64,000 bases of DNA from Elusimicrobiota bacterium (GTDB lineage Bacteria; Elusimicrobiota; Elusimicrobia; UBA1565; UBA9628): contig JAGWUP010000008.1 in assembly GCA_028868375.1 (NCBI GenBank), positions 68,751 to 132,750 on the forward strand. The letters are read 5' to 3'. The notes under the pieces are model-generated. The model was not told where the DNA came from and did no database searches. It worked only from the letters and a program-made list of their open reading frames with translations. How positions within the stretch are numbered: position 1 is the stretch's first letter; the number at the start of each line of letters is the position of its first letter. Shown here piece after piece: positions 16,309-24,438 of the stretch. Made by a program: the position numbers and the translations under genes.

Positions 16309-16584
16309 TTATGTTTGAATCTCGAACGATTCTTCCCCTTTCGCGTCGAGCGTTTCGCTGGCCAGAGACTCGATGCGCGCCAGCGCATGTCCCGTCTCGA
16401 TGGCGGCGACGAACGCCTTAAGCTCGTCCGCCTCGCCCTCCGCCTCGATCTCGACGGCACCGTCCTCGCGGTTGCGGACCCAGCCGGACACCCCGCGCCG
16501 CCGGGCCTGCTCCCGCACGAACCACCGGTAGCCGACGCCCTGGACCTGCCCGCCGACCGTCAGCCGTAGACGCGTCAAGCCCAT
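16309..16584 (-). CDS. acyP: Acylphosphatase
   Basis: A 91-residue protein with the acylphosphatase signature GGQVQGVGYRWFVREQA, whose Arg and the later Asn of GWVRNREDGAVEIEAEG are the catalytic residues. It hydrolyses the carboxyl-phosphate bond of acyl phosphates. The ATG at 16584 is preferred over an in-frame GTG or ATG further upstream because it starts just before the first beta-strand and lies 9 bp after a TATGAT -10 box. It leads the sigma-factor operon. Confidence 0.9.
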   Translation of the reverse strand: MGLTRLRLTVGGQVQGVGYRWFVREQARRRGVSGWVRNREDGAVEIEAEGEADELKAFVAAIETGHALARIESLASETLDAKGEESFEIQT

Positions 16585-16605
16585 GGCGCCATGATCATAC
16601 AAAAC

Positions 16606-16656
16606 TGTCAAGCCTTGAAATCAAGGCTTGACAACGGTCAAAGTCGACCCTATGAT
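16606..16656. promoter_or_regulatory. 28-bp palindrome embedded in divergent promoters
   Basis: TGTCAAGCCTTG (16606-16617), AAAT, CAAGGCTTGACA (16622-16633) is a perfect palindrome. Its right end is the -35 box of a rightward promoter: TTGACA (16628-16633), 17 bp, TATGAT (16651-16656). That promoter points against the tRNA-Pro genes. In the leftward direction TATGAT (complement of 16594-16599), with a weaker TTGATT 19 bp upstream inside the palindrome, fits a promoter for the acylphosphatase-sigma operon. It looks like an operator; a weak terminator hairpin after the tRNAs is the alternative. Confidence 0.6.
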
Positions 16657-16707
16657 GGGGCTAATGATGCTTGGGAGGGATTACGATATTGTTTCCGGAT
16701 CAAAATA

Positions 16708-16780
16708 TCGGGGTACTCAGGCTTGAACTGAGAACCTCTTGGTCCCGAACCAAGCGCTCTGCCAATTGAGCTATACCCCG
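16708..16780 (-). tRNA. tRNA-Pro (anticodon CGG)
   Basis: Read leftward: acceptor CGGGGTA with TACCCCG, D-arm GCTCAATTGGCAGAGC, anticodon stem CTTGG with CCAAG around loop TTCGGGA (anticodon CGG, decodes CCG), T-arm CTCAGTTCAAGCCTGAG, discriminator A. CCA is not encoded. Confidence 0.95.
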
Positions 16781-16799
16781 GAAATCCTGGCGTCCCTGG

Positions 16800-16871
16800 T
16801 CGGGGACACAGGAATCGAACCTGTAGCCTCTCCCACCCCAAGGGAGCGCTCTACCATTGAGCCAGTCCCCG
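16800..16871 (-). tRNA. tRNA-Pro (anticodon GGG)
   Basis: Read leftward: acceptor CGGGGAC with GTCCCCG, D-arm GCTCAATGGTAGAGC, anticodon stem CTCCC with GGGAG around loop TTGGGGT (anticodon GGG, decodes CCC/CCU), T-arm ACAGGTTCGATTCCTGT, discriminator A. CCA is not encoded. It is 19 bases upstream of the second tRNA-Pro and probably shares its transcript. The pair sits downstream of HU and merR. Confidence 0.95.
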
Positions 16872-16901
16872 GCCAGGGACGCCGAGCAATGAGCCGAATC
16901 C

Positions 16902-16907
16902 ATTATA
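16902..16907 (-). promoter_or_regulatory. Possible -10 box for the tRNA-Pro pair
   Basis: TATAAT on the lower strand lies about 31 bases before the first tRNA-Pro nucleotide, between the merR stop and the tRNA. No good -35 box is seen 16-18 bp upstream, so the assignment is tentative. Confidence 0.4.
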
Positions 16908-16927
16908 CTATTTGACGGCCGTCCGGA

Positions 16928-17287
16928 CTACTTGAGCTCCCGCATGAGGCTCTGGATGTCCTTGCGGATCTCGCGCAGCAGCTTGGCGGATTGCGGCAAG
17001 GCCGCCGGCGCGCCCGCTGGGGAGGCAAGCCCGCGCTTGCGCTCGAGCAGGGCGCGGCGCGCCCCCGCCGGTGTCATGCGCTTGCGCAAGAGCAGGTCCT
17101 TGATCTGCAGGATCGTCTCGAGATCCCGGCGCGTATAACGACGGTGGCCGCTGGAGCGGCGCGCCGGCTTGAGCAGGCCGATGGTCCTTTCCCAGTAGCG
17201 CAGCGTGTAGGCCGGCACCTGGGCGATCCTCTCGACCTCACCCATCGTGAAGAATTCCTTCTCCGGCAATGCCGGCGGAAGCGGCAT
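16928..17287 (-). CDS. MerR-family transcriptional regulator
   Basis: A 119-residue regulator. The N-terminal winged helix is clear: FFTMGEVERIAQVPAYTLRYW, then GHRRYTRRDLETILQIKDLL, the usual second part of the MerR DNA-binding domain. A short C-terminal helix (LLREIRKDIQSLMRELK) would mediate dimerisation; no cysteine metal-binding site is present. The ATG overlaps the HU stop by one base (TAATG). A HU/IHF gene followed by a small MerR protein and tRNA-Pro is a recurrent arrangement in bacteria, where the pair is probably co-expressed. Target genes are unknown. Confidence 0.87.
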   Translation of the reverse strand: MPLPPALPEKEFFTMGEVERIAQVPAYTLRYWERTIGLLKPARRSSGHRRYTRRDLETILQIKDLLLRKRMTPAGARRALLERKRGLASPAGAPAALPQSAKLLREIRKDIQSLMRELK

Positions 17288-17547
17288 TACGAGAGCAGGT
17301 TCTTCGAGGCCTTGAAGCGCACTCCTCTGCGGGGCGGCACGGTGACGCTTTGCCCCGTCTTCGGGTTGCGTCCCTGACGCTGCTGGCGGTGCTTGACGCG
17401 GAACGTTCCGAAGTTCGAGATCACGACCTTCTGGTCGCCGTTGAGCGCCTGCCGGATCGTGTCGAACGTCGTCTCCACGGCCTTGGTCGCCTCGCCCTTG
17501 GTCGTCAGTACTTTCGCTACGGCATGGATGATGTCCAGGCGGTTCAT
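17287..17547 (-). CDS. HU/IHF-family DNA-binding protein
   Basis: An 86-residue nucleoid protein. The family signature around VVISNFGTFRVKHRQQRQGR and GRNPKTGQSVTVPPRRGVRF gives the DNA-bending beta-arms with the conserved Arg-Asn-Pro-x-Thr-Gly. Length is typical of HU/IHF monomers. It lies 7 bases after the BFN gene and overlaps merR by one base, so it is inside a leftward operon. The sequence alone does not separate HU from IHF subunits. Confidence 0.93.
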   Translation of the reverse strand: MNRLDIIHAVAKVLTTKGEATKAVETTFDTIRQALNGDQKVVISNFGTFRVKHRQQRQGRNPKTGQSVTVPPRRGVRFKASKNLLS

Positions 17548-17554
17548 AGATTGG

Positions 17555-18142
17555 TTAGCCCTTCTGGGGAGCGTCGCCCCCCGGTTTCGTCGGCCCTCCT
17601 CCTTCTTCCTCGCCGCCCTTGCTCCCCTCTTTTTTCAGGCCCTTGAAGATGTCCTCGGGCCGGAGGTTCTTTAGGTCCGACTTGAACTTGGAGACCTCGT
17701 CCTCCGTGATCGGCTTGTTCAGGGTCTGGCAGCGGCTGAAGACCTTGTCCTCGACGAAGATCGAGCAGCCGGCGCGCACGGCCACCGCGATGGCGTCGGA
17801 CGGGCGCGAGTCCAGGGCGTGGACCGTGTCGCCCTTGTGGATGTAGATGCGGGCGTAGAAGGTGTTCTCCTTGATGTCGGAGATGACGACCCGCTCGACC
17901 GCGTAGCCGAGAGTTTTGATGGCGGCCAGCAAGAGGTCGTGGGTCAGCGGGCGCGGCAGCACGATGCCGGAGAAGCGGATGGCGATGGCCTGCCCCTCGG
18001 TGATGCCGATCCAGATCGGCAGGAGGCGGTTGCCGGAGAGCTCCTCCAAGAAGATGATGCACTCGTTGACCGTGGTGGCCAGGGAGTAGATGCGGACCTC
18101 CTTTTCATGCGGCCGGCCGCCCCCTTCCTCGTTCTTCGGCAT
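17555..18142 (-). CDS. Bifunctional nuclease (BFN/DUF151) domain protein
   Basis: A 195-residue protein with a single BFN domain (about residues 15-150). The conserved LPIWIGITEGQAIAIRF and HALDSRPSDAIAVAVRAG are clear. The family includes plant proteins with combined DNase and RNase activity; the bacterial role is unsettled. The C-terminal 45 residues are Gly/Glu/Lys-rich and probably disordered. It starts 29 bases after gpsA, with a T8 run and AT-rich DNA between that could hold a promoter, and is followed by HU. Confidence 0.87.
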   Translation of the reverse strand: MPKNEEGGGRPHEKEVRIYSLATTVNECIIFLEELSGNRLLPIWIGITEGQAIAIRFSGIVLPRPLTHDLLLAAIKTLGYAVERVVISDIKENTFYARIYIHKGDTVHALDSRPSDAIAVAVRAGCSIFVEDKVFSRCQTLNKPITEDEVSKFKSDLKNLRPEDIFKGLKKEGSKGGEEEGGGPTKPGGDAPQKG

Positions 18143-18171
18143 TAGTGTTAATTGGTATACAAAAAAAAGGC

Positions 18172-19161
18172 TTAAGGCGTCGCCAGTCCCAGCGCCCTGA
18201 GCACGCCGGAGGCTGGCTTTCCGCGGCGCACGGCCGCGTGGACCGCCGCGATGACCGGGGCGCGCACGCGCAGGCGCCGGGCCAAGGCCAGGGCGCTGAC
18301 GGCGGCCTCGCAGCCCTCCACGACGGTCGGGATCGCCGCTCTCGCGCGCTCCGGGCTCAAACCGCAGCCCAGCTTTTCGCCGAAGCTGCGGTTGCGCGAT
18401 TCTCCGGAAGTGCCCGTCAAGACGAGGTCGCCCAGGCCCGCCAGGCCGTAGATCGTCTCACGTTTGCCGCCGGCCGCGGCGATGAGCCGGCCCATCTCAT
18501 CGATGCCCTCCACCAACAGCGCGGCCTTTGCGTTGTCGCCGGCCTTCAGTCCGTCGAGGATGCCGGCGCCGATGGCCAGGACGTTCTTTAAGGAGCCGCC
18601 CAGCTCCACTCCCTTGCGGTCGTCGGACAGGGAGACCCGCAGGGCGCCGCCGTCAAGCAGCCGCAGCAGCGTCCGGGCGTGCCCCGGGGGCCCGGCCAGC
18701 ACGATCTTGGTCGGCATGCCGCGCGCCACCTCCCGCGCGAAGCTCGGCCCGGACAGCGTGTAGACCGCCGCGTGAGGCAATTCCTCGGCGAGGATGTCCC
18801 CCATCGTCTTGAGCGTGTTCGGCTCGACGCCCTTGGAGGCGTTGACGATCAGGGGGCGCCGCTCGGCCAGGAAGGGCGCCAGGGCGCGGGCCGAGGCGCG
18901 CAGGGCCGCGGAGGGCAGGGCGAAGAGCAGGACGTCGGCGCCTTGGCTTGCGCGCGAGAGATCGGAGGTCACCTCCACCGCCGGATCCAGCCTGAAGCCG
19001 GGAATGTGGGGGTGGCGGCGCGAGGCGGCCAGGGCGCGGGCCGCCTCCGGGAAGAATTCCCAGAGGCGGACCTTGGGCATGGGGCCGGCCTGGCTGACGT
19101 GCTGGGCTAAGACGGCGCCCCACAAGCCCCCTCCGAAGACGGCGACGGTCTTGTTGGCCAT
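18172..19161 (-). CDS. gpsA: Glycerol-3-phosphate dehydrogenase [NAD(P)+]
   Basis: A 329-residue enzyme that reduces dihydroxyacetone phosphate to sn-glycerol 3-phosphate for phospholipid synthesis. The N-terminal Rossmann motif VAVFGGGLWGAVLA, the middle NASKGVEPNTLKTMGDIL, SGPSFAREVARGMPT and the catalytic KNVLAIGAGILDGLKAGDNA segment are all family marks. The ATG at 19161 is used because it begins the Rossmann fold directly; an upstream open frame is hflX in another frame. It follows hflX by 11 bases. Confidence 0.93.
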   Translation of the reverse strand: MANKTVAVFGGGLWGAVLAQHVSQAGPMPKVRLWEFFPEAARALAASRRHPHIPGFRLDPAVEVTSDLSRASQGADVLLFALPSAALRASARALAPFLAERRPLIVNASKGVEPNTLKTMGDILAEELPHAAVYTLSGPSFAREVARGMPTKIVLAGPPGHARTLLRLLDGGALRVSLSDDRKGVELGGSLKNVLAIGAGILDGLKAGDNAKAALLVEGIDEMGRLIAAAGGKRETIYGLAGLGDLVLTGTSGESRNRSFGEKLGCGLSPERARAAIPTVVEGCEAAVSALALARRLRVRAPVIAAVHAAVRRGKPASGVLRALGLATP

Positions 19162-19172
19162 CGCGTCCCAGT

Positions 19173-20288
19173 CTAGCAAATGAGGCTGGTCTCGATGAGC
19201 CGCAGGACCGCCTCCACGCCCTCGCCGGTGGCGGCGCAGACGAGCAGGGCGTTCGGCTTTTCGCGCAGCAGCTCCCGGCGCTGGGAGGGCGTCAGCAGGT
19301 CGCATTTATTGTAGAGGCGCAGTCGCGGAATGTCCCGGGCGCCGAGCTCCTCCAGTATGCCTTCGACGGCGCGGTCCTGGCGGGCTTGATCGCGCTCGGT
19401 GGCCGTGGCGTCGCAGACCAGCAGGAGGCAATCCGCCAGGCGCGCCTCCTCCAGGGTGGAACGAAACGCGGCGATCAGGGAGGTCGGCAGGCGCTGGATG
19501 AATCCGACGGTGTCGGTGGCCACGGCCCAGCCGCCTCCAGGAAGTCTAACGCGGCGCGTGGTGGGGTCAAGGGTGGCGAAGAGCTTGTCGTCCGCGTAGA
19601 CCGCGCCGTCGCCCCCGCCGGTTGAGCGCGCCATCAGGCGGTTGAGCAGCGAGGACTTGCCGACGTTGGTGTAGCCGATGAGGGCGACATGCGGCAGCGG
19701 CGCGGCCAGCCTTCGCCGGCGGCGCAGCCGGCGGCCGCGCTCGAGCTTGGCCAGCTCGCGCTTAAGATGCTGGATGCGGCGCTGGATGTGCCGGCGCTCG
19801 TACTCCAGCTTGCGCTCGCCCGGCCCGCGCGTGCCGATGCCGCCGACCTGCTGCGAGAAAGCGCGCCAGGCGCCGGTCAGCCGGGGCAGCAGGTAGGAGA
19901 GCTGGGCCAGCTCGACCTGCAGGCGGCCCTCGTTGGTCCGCGCCCGCTTGGCGAAGATGTCCAGGATGAGCCTGGTGCGGTCCAGGACCTTGGTCCTCAG
20001 CGCCGCCTCTAGGTTTTTCTGCTGGGCCGCCGCCAGCTCCATGTCGAAGACGACGGTCTTGGCGCCCAGGGCGCAGGCCGCGCGCGAGACCTCGAGCACC
20101 TTGCCGGAGCCGATCAGGGTGGCGGGAAAGAACCGCTCCAGCGCCTGCGAATACTCCGCGACGACCTTGGCCCCCGCCGTCTCGGAGAGCCGGCGCAATT
20201 CGGCCAGGGAGGACGCGGCCTCGGCCGAGCGGCCCTTCAAGGCCACGCCGACCAGGATGACCCGCTCCGAGGCGCCCGGGGCGGGCAT
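19173..20288 (-). CDS. hflX: Ribosome-associated GTPase HflX
   Basis: A 371-residue GTPase that binds and splits stalled or heat-stressed ribosomes. The N-terminal HflX domain has the typical GSGKVLEVSRAACALGAKTVVF and RTRLILDIFAKRARTNEGRLQVELAQL, then a basic coiled coil. The G domain follows with G1 GYTNVGKSS, G3 DTVGF and G4 NKCD. The ATG overlaps the upstream stop by one base (TGATG), and a much longer upstream frame is rejected. In many bacteria hflX is near miaA, as here. Confidence 0.94.
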   Translation of the reverse strand: MPAPGASERVILVGVALKGRSAEAASSLAELRRLSETAGAKVVAEYSQALERFFPATLIGSGKVLEVSRAACALGAKTVVFDMELAAAQQKNLEAALRTKVLDRTRLILDIFAKRARTNEGRLQVELAQLSYLLPRLTGAWRAFSQQVGGIGTRGPGERKLEYERRHIQRRIQHLKRELAKLERGRRLRRRRRLAAPLPHVALIGYTNVGKSSLLNRLMARSTGGGDGAVYADDKLFATLDPTTRRVRLPGGGWAVATDTVGFIQRLPTSLIAAFRSTLEEARLADCLLLVCDATATERDQARQDRAVEGILEELGARDIPRLRLYNKCDLLTPSQRRELLREKPNALLVCAATGEGVEAVLRLIETSLIC

Positions 20289-21775
20289 CAATAGAGCAGG
20301 ACCTGCGAGACCTTCTTTTGCAGGAGCAGCCGCCAGCGCACGGAGGCGCGCGCCAGCAGCGACTCCAGCGGGGCGTAGTCGTCGCTGAGCAGCAGGGCGT
20401 CGCCGTCGGCCTCGAGCGGCCGCTTGGGCTTGGGCAGCCGGCCGTCTGCCGCGAAGAAGACGACGTTGCCCAAATCCTCCAGGGTCTCGCTGGCCAGGCA
20501 GGCGGAGACCTCCGGAAAGACCGAGGCCAGCGTCCGCTCGGCGCTGCGCCAAGCCTCGCCGTCCCGTCCGTGGATGCCGGAGAGGAGGTTGATCGACAGC
20601 AGGCCTCCCGGGTTTAGATGACGGCGCATCAGCTCGAAGGACTCCCTGGTAAAGAGTTGGAAGGGCGGGGCCTCCGAGTTGAAGGCGTCGAGAAAGATCA
20701 GGTCGTAGCGGCGCCGGCACGTCTCCAGGTAGCGCCGGCCGTCCTCGACGGCCAGAGTACCGCTTGGCGAGAAGGCGAACCAGCGGCGGGCGACGTCGAC
20801 GACGGCGGGATCCAGCTCCACGGAGTCCACGGCCAGCCCCATGCGGGAAAGATCGCGCGACAATAGCCCGGCCCCCAGGCCGATGACGAGCGCGCTGCGC
20901 GCCCTGGGCCTTGCCGCCACCGCCAGCTCCATCGTCTTCTGGTACTGGGCGTCGCTGCGCAAGGAGGGCAGCCAGGCCGTCGACTGAGAGGTCCCGTTGA
21001 TCAGCAGGTAGCGCTTGCCGTCGAAATCGAGGACCTTGATCTGCCCGTAGGCCGACTCCCGGATCAGCCGCAGGTTGGTCTGCTCCGGCGCCCGGGGCCA
21101 GAAGCCGAAGAGTGCCAGCGCCGCCGCGGCCGCGGGCTGGGCCAGCGGCAGGCGCCGCTGGCAGACCTGGTGGGCCCAGGCCGAGAGCAGCAGCAGGAGT
21201 ATGGACAGGCCGTAAAGGATGTGGGATAGCGATAGATGCGGAACCAGCACGAAGCCGGCCAGGGCCGCGCCGAGCACGCTGCCCAGGGTTGAGACCGCGT
21301 AGGTCTGCCCGGCGCTGCGCCCGACGCAGGCCAGCTCCTCGGAGAGCAAGCGCACCGACAGCGGCCCCAGGGCGCTCAGCAGAATCAGGGAGGGCGCCAC
21401 CAGGATCGCGGCGGAGACCAGGGCGCCCAGCTCCACGCCCAGCGGCGCCGTGCCTTGCAGGGCTGGCATGCGCAGGGCGGGCACGGCCGCCACCGTCAGC
21501 GCCGCGCCCGCCAGCAGCCGAGCGGCCAGGGTCAGGACGGGAGTGCGGTCGGCCAAGGCACCGCCCCATTGATAGCCCCAGGCCAGGGCGGCCAGCGTCA
21601 CCGTGATCAGCGCCGACCAGCAGTACAGGGAGGAGCCGTAGTACGGGCTGATGAGGCGCGTGCCCAAGATCTCCAGGATCAAGGCGCAGGCCCCCGTGCA
21701 GAAGAGGCAGGCCAGCAGGAAACGCCGCTGGCGCAGCGCCTGGTCGCGTAAGGCCTCCGGCCGCTGCCGCCTCAT
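20288..21775 (-). CDS. Fused membrane/spermidine-synthase-like protein
   Basis: A 495-residue protein with about seven hydrophobic helices in the first 230 residues and a spermidine-synthase-like Rossmann methyltransferase fold in the rest. The nucleotide-binding loop is ALVIGLGAGLLSRDLSRMG, followed by VDSVELDPAVVDVARRWF and DLIFLDAFNSEAPPF. The aspartates that bind polyamine in true spermidine synthases are only partly recognisable, so the substrate is unknown. Such membrane-fused spermidine-synthase homologues are common in bacteria. Its ATG overlaps the miaA stop by 4 bases. Confidence 0.82.
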   Translation of the reverse strand: MRRQRPEALRDQALRQRRFLLACLFCTGACALILEILGTRLISPYYGSSLYCWSALITVTLAALAWGYQWGGALADRTPVLTLAARLLAGAALTVAAVPALRMPALQGTAPLGVELGALVSAAILVAPSLILLSALGPLSVRLLSEELACVGRSAGQTYAVSTLGSVLGAALAGFVLVPHLSLSHILYGLSILLLLLSAWAHQVCQRRLPLAQPAAAAALALFGFWPRAPEQTNLRLIRESAYGQIKVLDFDGKRYLLINGTSQSTAWLPSLRSDAQYQKTMELAVAARPRARSALVIGLGAGLLSRDLSRMGLAVDSVELDPAVVDVARRWFAFSPSGTLAVEDGRRYLETCRRRYDLIFLDAFNSEAPPFQLFTRESFELMRRHLNPGGLLSINLLSGIHGRDGEAWRSAERTLASVFPEVSACLASETLEDLGNVVFFAADGRLPKPKRPLEADGDALLLSDDYAPLESLLARASVRWRLLLQKKVSQVLLY

Positions 21776-22716
21776 CGCTCCGCCTCGAGCACGGCGCGGA
21801 CGGCGTCCTCCGCCATGCGCGAGGCCTCCCCCCCGGCGATGGGGCGCGCCTGAAGCTGCCGATTAAACCATGTCCTCTGGCGCTTGGCGTAAGCCAAGGT
21901 CGCGCGCTCGAAGCGCGCGTAGGCCTCTTCCTCGGGCAGGCCCGCCTCGACGGCCGCCAGCGCCTCCCGGTAGCCCAGGCTTTGAAAGGCCGGCTCGCTG
22001 CCGTCAAGGCCGCGGCGCAGCCGCCGGACCTCCGCCAGCAGGCCCGGCCACAGGGCTCTGCAGCGCGCGCGCAGCCTGGAGCGCAGCGCCTCGCTGGGCC
22101 ACTCGATGCGCAGGCACAGCCACGGCCCGGGGGCGGCGTTCTGGCGGCGCGACCAGAAGGAGGAAAGGGAGCGGCCGGTCGATTCGGCCACCTCGAGGGC
22201 GCGGATTAAGCGCTGCTTGTTGCCGGCGGGGATGGCGCGCGCCAGCTTTGGGTCGAGCGCGCCCAGCCTTTCGCGCAGGGGCCGCTCTCCCACGCGCGCC
22301 CATTCTTCCTCCAAGCGCGCCCTGGTCTCCTCGTCGCGGGCGGGCAGCGGCGAGAGCCCCTCCAGCAGCGCCTTGATGTAGAGCCCCGTGCCGCCGACCA
22401 CGATCGGGTGCCGGCCCCTGGCGCGGATGGCCGCGACGGCGGCGAGAGCGTCCTCCAGGAAGCGGCCGGCCGAGTAACGCTCGGCGGGGGCGGCGACGTC
22501 CAGGAGATGGGTGGCCACTCCCTCCGGCCGCTCCTTGGCCGTGCCCGCGTCGAAGCCGGCGTAGACCTGGCGCGAGTCGGCGCAGACCAACTCTCCCCCC
22601 AGCCGGCGCGCCAGCTCCGCCGCCAGCGCGGTCTTGCCGGACCCGGTGGGCCCGGCGACGACCACGCCCAACCTCAGCTCGCCGCCTTGGGCGGAAGTTT
22701 CTGCGGCTTGGCGCAT
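21772..22716 (-). CDS. miaA: tRNA dimethylallyltransferase
   Basis: A 314-residue enzyme that transfers a dimethylallyl group to N6 of A37 in tRNAs reading UNN codons. VVVAGPTGSGKTALAAELAR is the P-loop, ADSRQVYAGFDAGTAK and VGGTGLYIKALLEGL are MiaA signatures, and YAKRQRTWFNRQ near the end is the typical C-terminal motif. It works upstream of MiaB, encoded two genes earlier in the same operon. Its start overlaps the PilZ gene by 43 bases. Confidence 0.95.
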   Translation of the reverse strand: MRQAAETSAQGGELRLGVVVAGPTGSGKTALAAELARRLGGELVCADSRQVYAGFDAGTAKERPEGVATHLLDVAAPAERYSAGRFLEDALAAVAAIRARGRHPIVVGGTGLYIKALLEGLSPLPARDEETRARLEEEWARVGERPLRERLGALDPKLARAIPAGNKQRLIRALEVAESTGRSLSSFWSRRQNAAPGPWLCLRIEWPSEALRSRLRARCRALWPGLLAEVRRLRRGLDGSEPAFQSLGYREALAAVEAGLPEEEAYARFERATLAYAKRQRTWFNRQLQARPIAGGEASRMAEDAVRAVLEAER

Positions 22717-23150
22717 AGCGCGGCGAAGCGGCAGCCCGGAACGCAGGCCTCCGGGAGCTTCAGCGCGATGCGCATCTCGCAGTCGCCGTTGTCCTGCGCC
22801 ATCGCGCCGATCTGGTCCTGGTGCTTCTTGCTGATCCGCGTGAACATGATGCCCACGTTGAAGGTCTGTCCCTTCTCGTGCATGCGCACGACCTTCCCCT
22901 CGACCGGGACCGCCGAGAGGCCGGGGATGTTCAGCAGCATCTCGAGCTTCTTGGTGCGCGGAGGCTCCAGGAACAGGATCAGCGACATCCCCCCGGCGGA
23001 GAGGTTGGTGAGGATGGCGGGCTGATCGTGGGCGGCGCCCTGCTGCGCGGCGGCGTTGAAATCGACCGTGATCGGCTCGATCATCCCCTCGACGACGGCG
23101 AACCTCTGGAAGCGGCGTCTTTCCGGCTGCGATGCGTTTTTAGCGCTCAT
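22674..23150 (-). CDS. PilZ-domain (cyclic-di-GMP-binding) protein
   Basis: A 158-residue protein with a PilZ domain. RRRFQRF (RxxxR) and NLSAGGMSL (N/DxSxxG) are the two c-di-GMP-binding motifs. The C-terminal part (CVPGCRFAALCAKPQKLPPK) adds three cysteines that could bind a metal, which is unusual for PilZ. The ATG at 23150 falls just inside the end of miaB (11-base overlap), and its 3' end overlaps miaA by 43 bases. Its location between two tRNA-modification genes gives no clear functional clue. Confidence 0.85.
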   Translation of the reverse strand: MSAKNASQPERRRFQRFAVVEGMIEPITVDFNAAAQQGAAHDQPAILTNLSAGGMSLILFLEPPRTKKLEMLLNIPGLSAVPVEGKVVRMHEKGQTFNVGIMFTRISKKHQDQIGAMAQDNGDCEMRIALKLPEACVPGCRFAALCAKPQKLPPKAAS

Positions 23151-24435
23151 CTCGTTCTCCCAGCAAGGTCCGGCGCGAGGCACCTGTGACGCGCACCGAG
23201 ACCAGCTCTCCCGGCAGGCCCGCGGCGCCGTTCCAGCGCGCCTTGTACCCCTCCGGGGTCCGTCCAAATCCGCCTTGCTCGACCAAGACCTCGAAGCGGC
23301 GGCCGCGCTGGGCGAGCAGGCTCGCCTCGGTCAGGCGATCGACCGCCTCGTTGAGCCTGGCCAGGCGCTCCTCCTTGAGGGAGGGCGGGCAGTCGTCGGG
23401 CCAAAGGGCGGCCTCGGTGGGCTGGCGGGGCGAGTACTTGAAGCAGTAGGCCGAGGCCGGAGCCAATTCCTCCAGCATGGTCAGGGTCATCTCGAAATCT
23501 TCATCCGTCTCCGTCGGGAATCCTACTATAACGTCCGTCGAGAGCACAACGCCGGGCAGATGCCGGCGCAGGAGCTGCGCCTTGCGCAGCAGCTCCCCGC
23601 GCGTGTAGTTGCGGCGCATGAGCTTGAGCAGGCGGTCGCTGCCGGACTGCGCCGGAAGGTGCAGTTGGGGGCAGACCGAGCGGCACTCCGCCATCGCTCG
23701 CGCCAGGCGCTCGTCGACGAAGAAGGGATGCGGGCTCATGAAGCGCAGCCGCTTGAGGCCGGGCAAGGCGTCCAAAAGCCGCAGCAGCTCGGCGAATCGG
23801 ACGGGGCGGCCCTTATGCTCGCCGCGGTAGCTGTTGACCGTCTGGCCCAAGAGCATCAGCTCCCGCGCTCCCTCGTCCAGGCGCCGCCGCGCCTCCTCCA
23901 GGATCGCTTCGACCGGACGATAGAGCTCGCGCCCCCGGACGGCGGGCACGATGCAGTAGGAGCAGGAATAGTTGCAGCCGCGCATGATGGTCAAGAAGGC
24001 CGTCGCCGGCGAGCCGGTCGGCGAGGGCGCGCGCGCCGCTCCGAAGGCCTCCAGGTTCTCCGCCAAGGCGTCGAAGCGCCGGCCCAGGGCCTGCTCGACG
24101 AGCTTGGGATAGTCCTCGACCGACTTGGCGCCGACGACCAGGTCGACGTGCGGAAAGCGCTCTTGAAGCCAGCCCTTCAGTCGCTCCGCCGCGCAGCCGG
24201 ACACGATCAGCACGCGGCGTTCGTCGGCCTCCCGCCAGGGCTTGAGGGAGCCGATAAGCGAGAGGGCGCGGTCCTCGGCGTGCTGGCGCACGGTGCAGGT
24301 GGCGATCACGATGGCGTCGGCTTCCTGCGGGGAGTCGGTCCAGCGCAAGCCGCGCCGCAGCAACGGCTCGGCCAGCTCGGCCCCGTCGGCGGCCGACATC
24401 TGGCAGCCCAAGGCGATGGCATGCAGCTTGCCCAT
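23140..24435 (-). CDS. miaB: tRNA-2-methylthio-N6-dimethylallyladenosine synthase
   Basis: A 431-residue radical-SAM methylthiotransferase that adds the 2-methylthio group to i6A37 in tRNA. The N-terminal UPF0004 domain has ALGCQMSAADG and ATCTVRQHAED cysteines for the second iron-sulfur cluster; the radical-SAM motif is GCNYSCSYCIVP; SYRGEHKG and a C-terminal TRAM domain follow. Together with miaA it completes ms2i6A synthesis. It begins 3 bases after the fur stop. Confidence 0.94.
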   Translation of the reverse strand: MGKLHAIALGCQMSAADGAELAEPLLRRGLRWTDSPQEADAIVIATCTVRQHAEDRALSLIGSLKPWREADERRVLIVSGCAAERLKGWLQERFPHVDLVVGAKSVEDYPKLVEQALGRRFDALAENLEAFGAARAPSPTGSPATAFLTIMRGCNYSCSYCIVPAVRGRELYRPVEAILEEARRRLDEGARELMLLGQTVNSYRGEHKGRPVRFAELLRLLDALPGLKRLRFMSPHPFFVDERLARAMAECRSVCPQLHLPAQSGSDRLLKLMRRNYTRGELLRKAQLLRRHLPGVVLSTDVIVGFPTETDEDFEMTLTMLEELAPASAYCFKYSPRQPTEAALWPDDCPPSLKEERLARLNEAVDRLTEASLLAQRGRRFEVLVEQGGFGRTPEGYKARWNGAAGLPGELVSVRVTGASRRTLLGERDER

Positions 24436-24438
24436 GGA

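Noticed and set aside
20289-22007. Long upstream extension of hflX (944 residues in total)
   Set aside because: The extra part is antisense-free but out-of-frame DNA of the spermidine-synthase-like gene and miaA, rich in Arg/Pro/Gly as shadows of GC-rich genes are.
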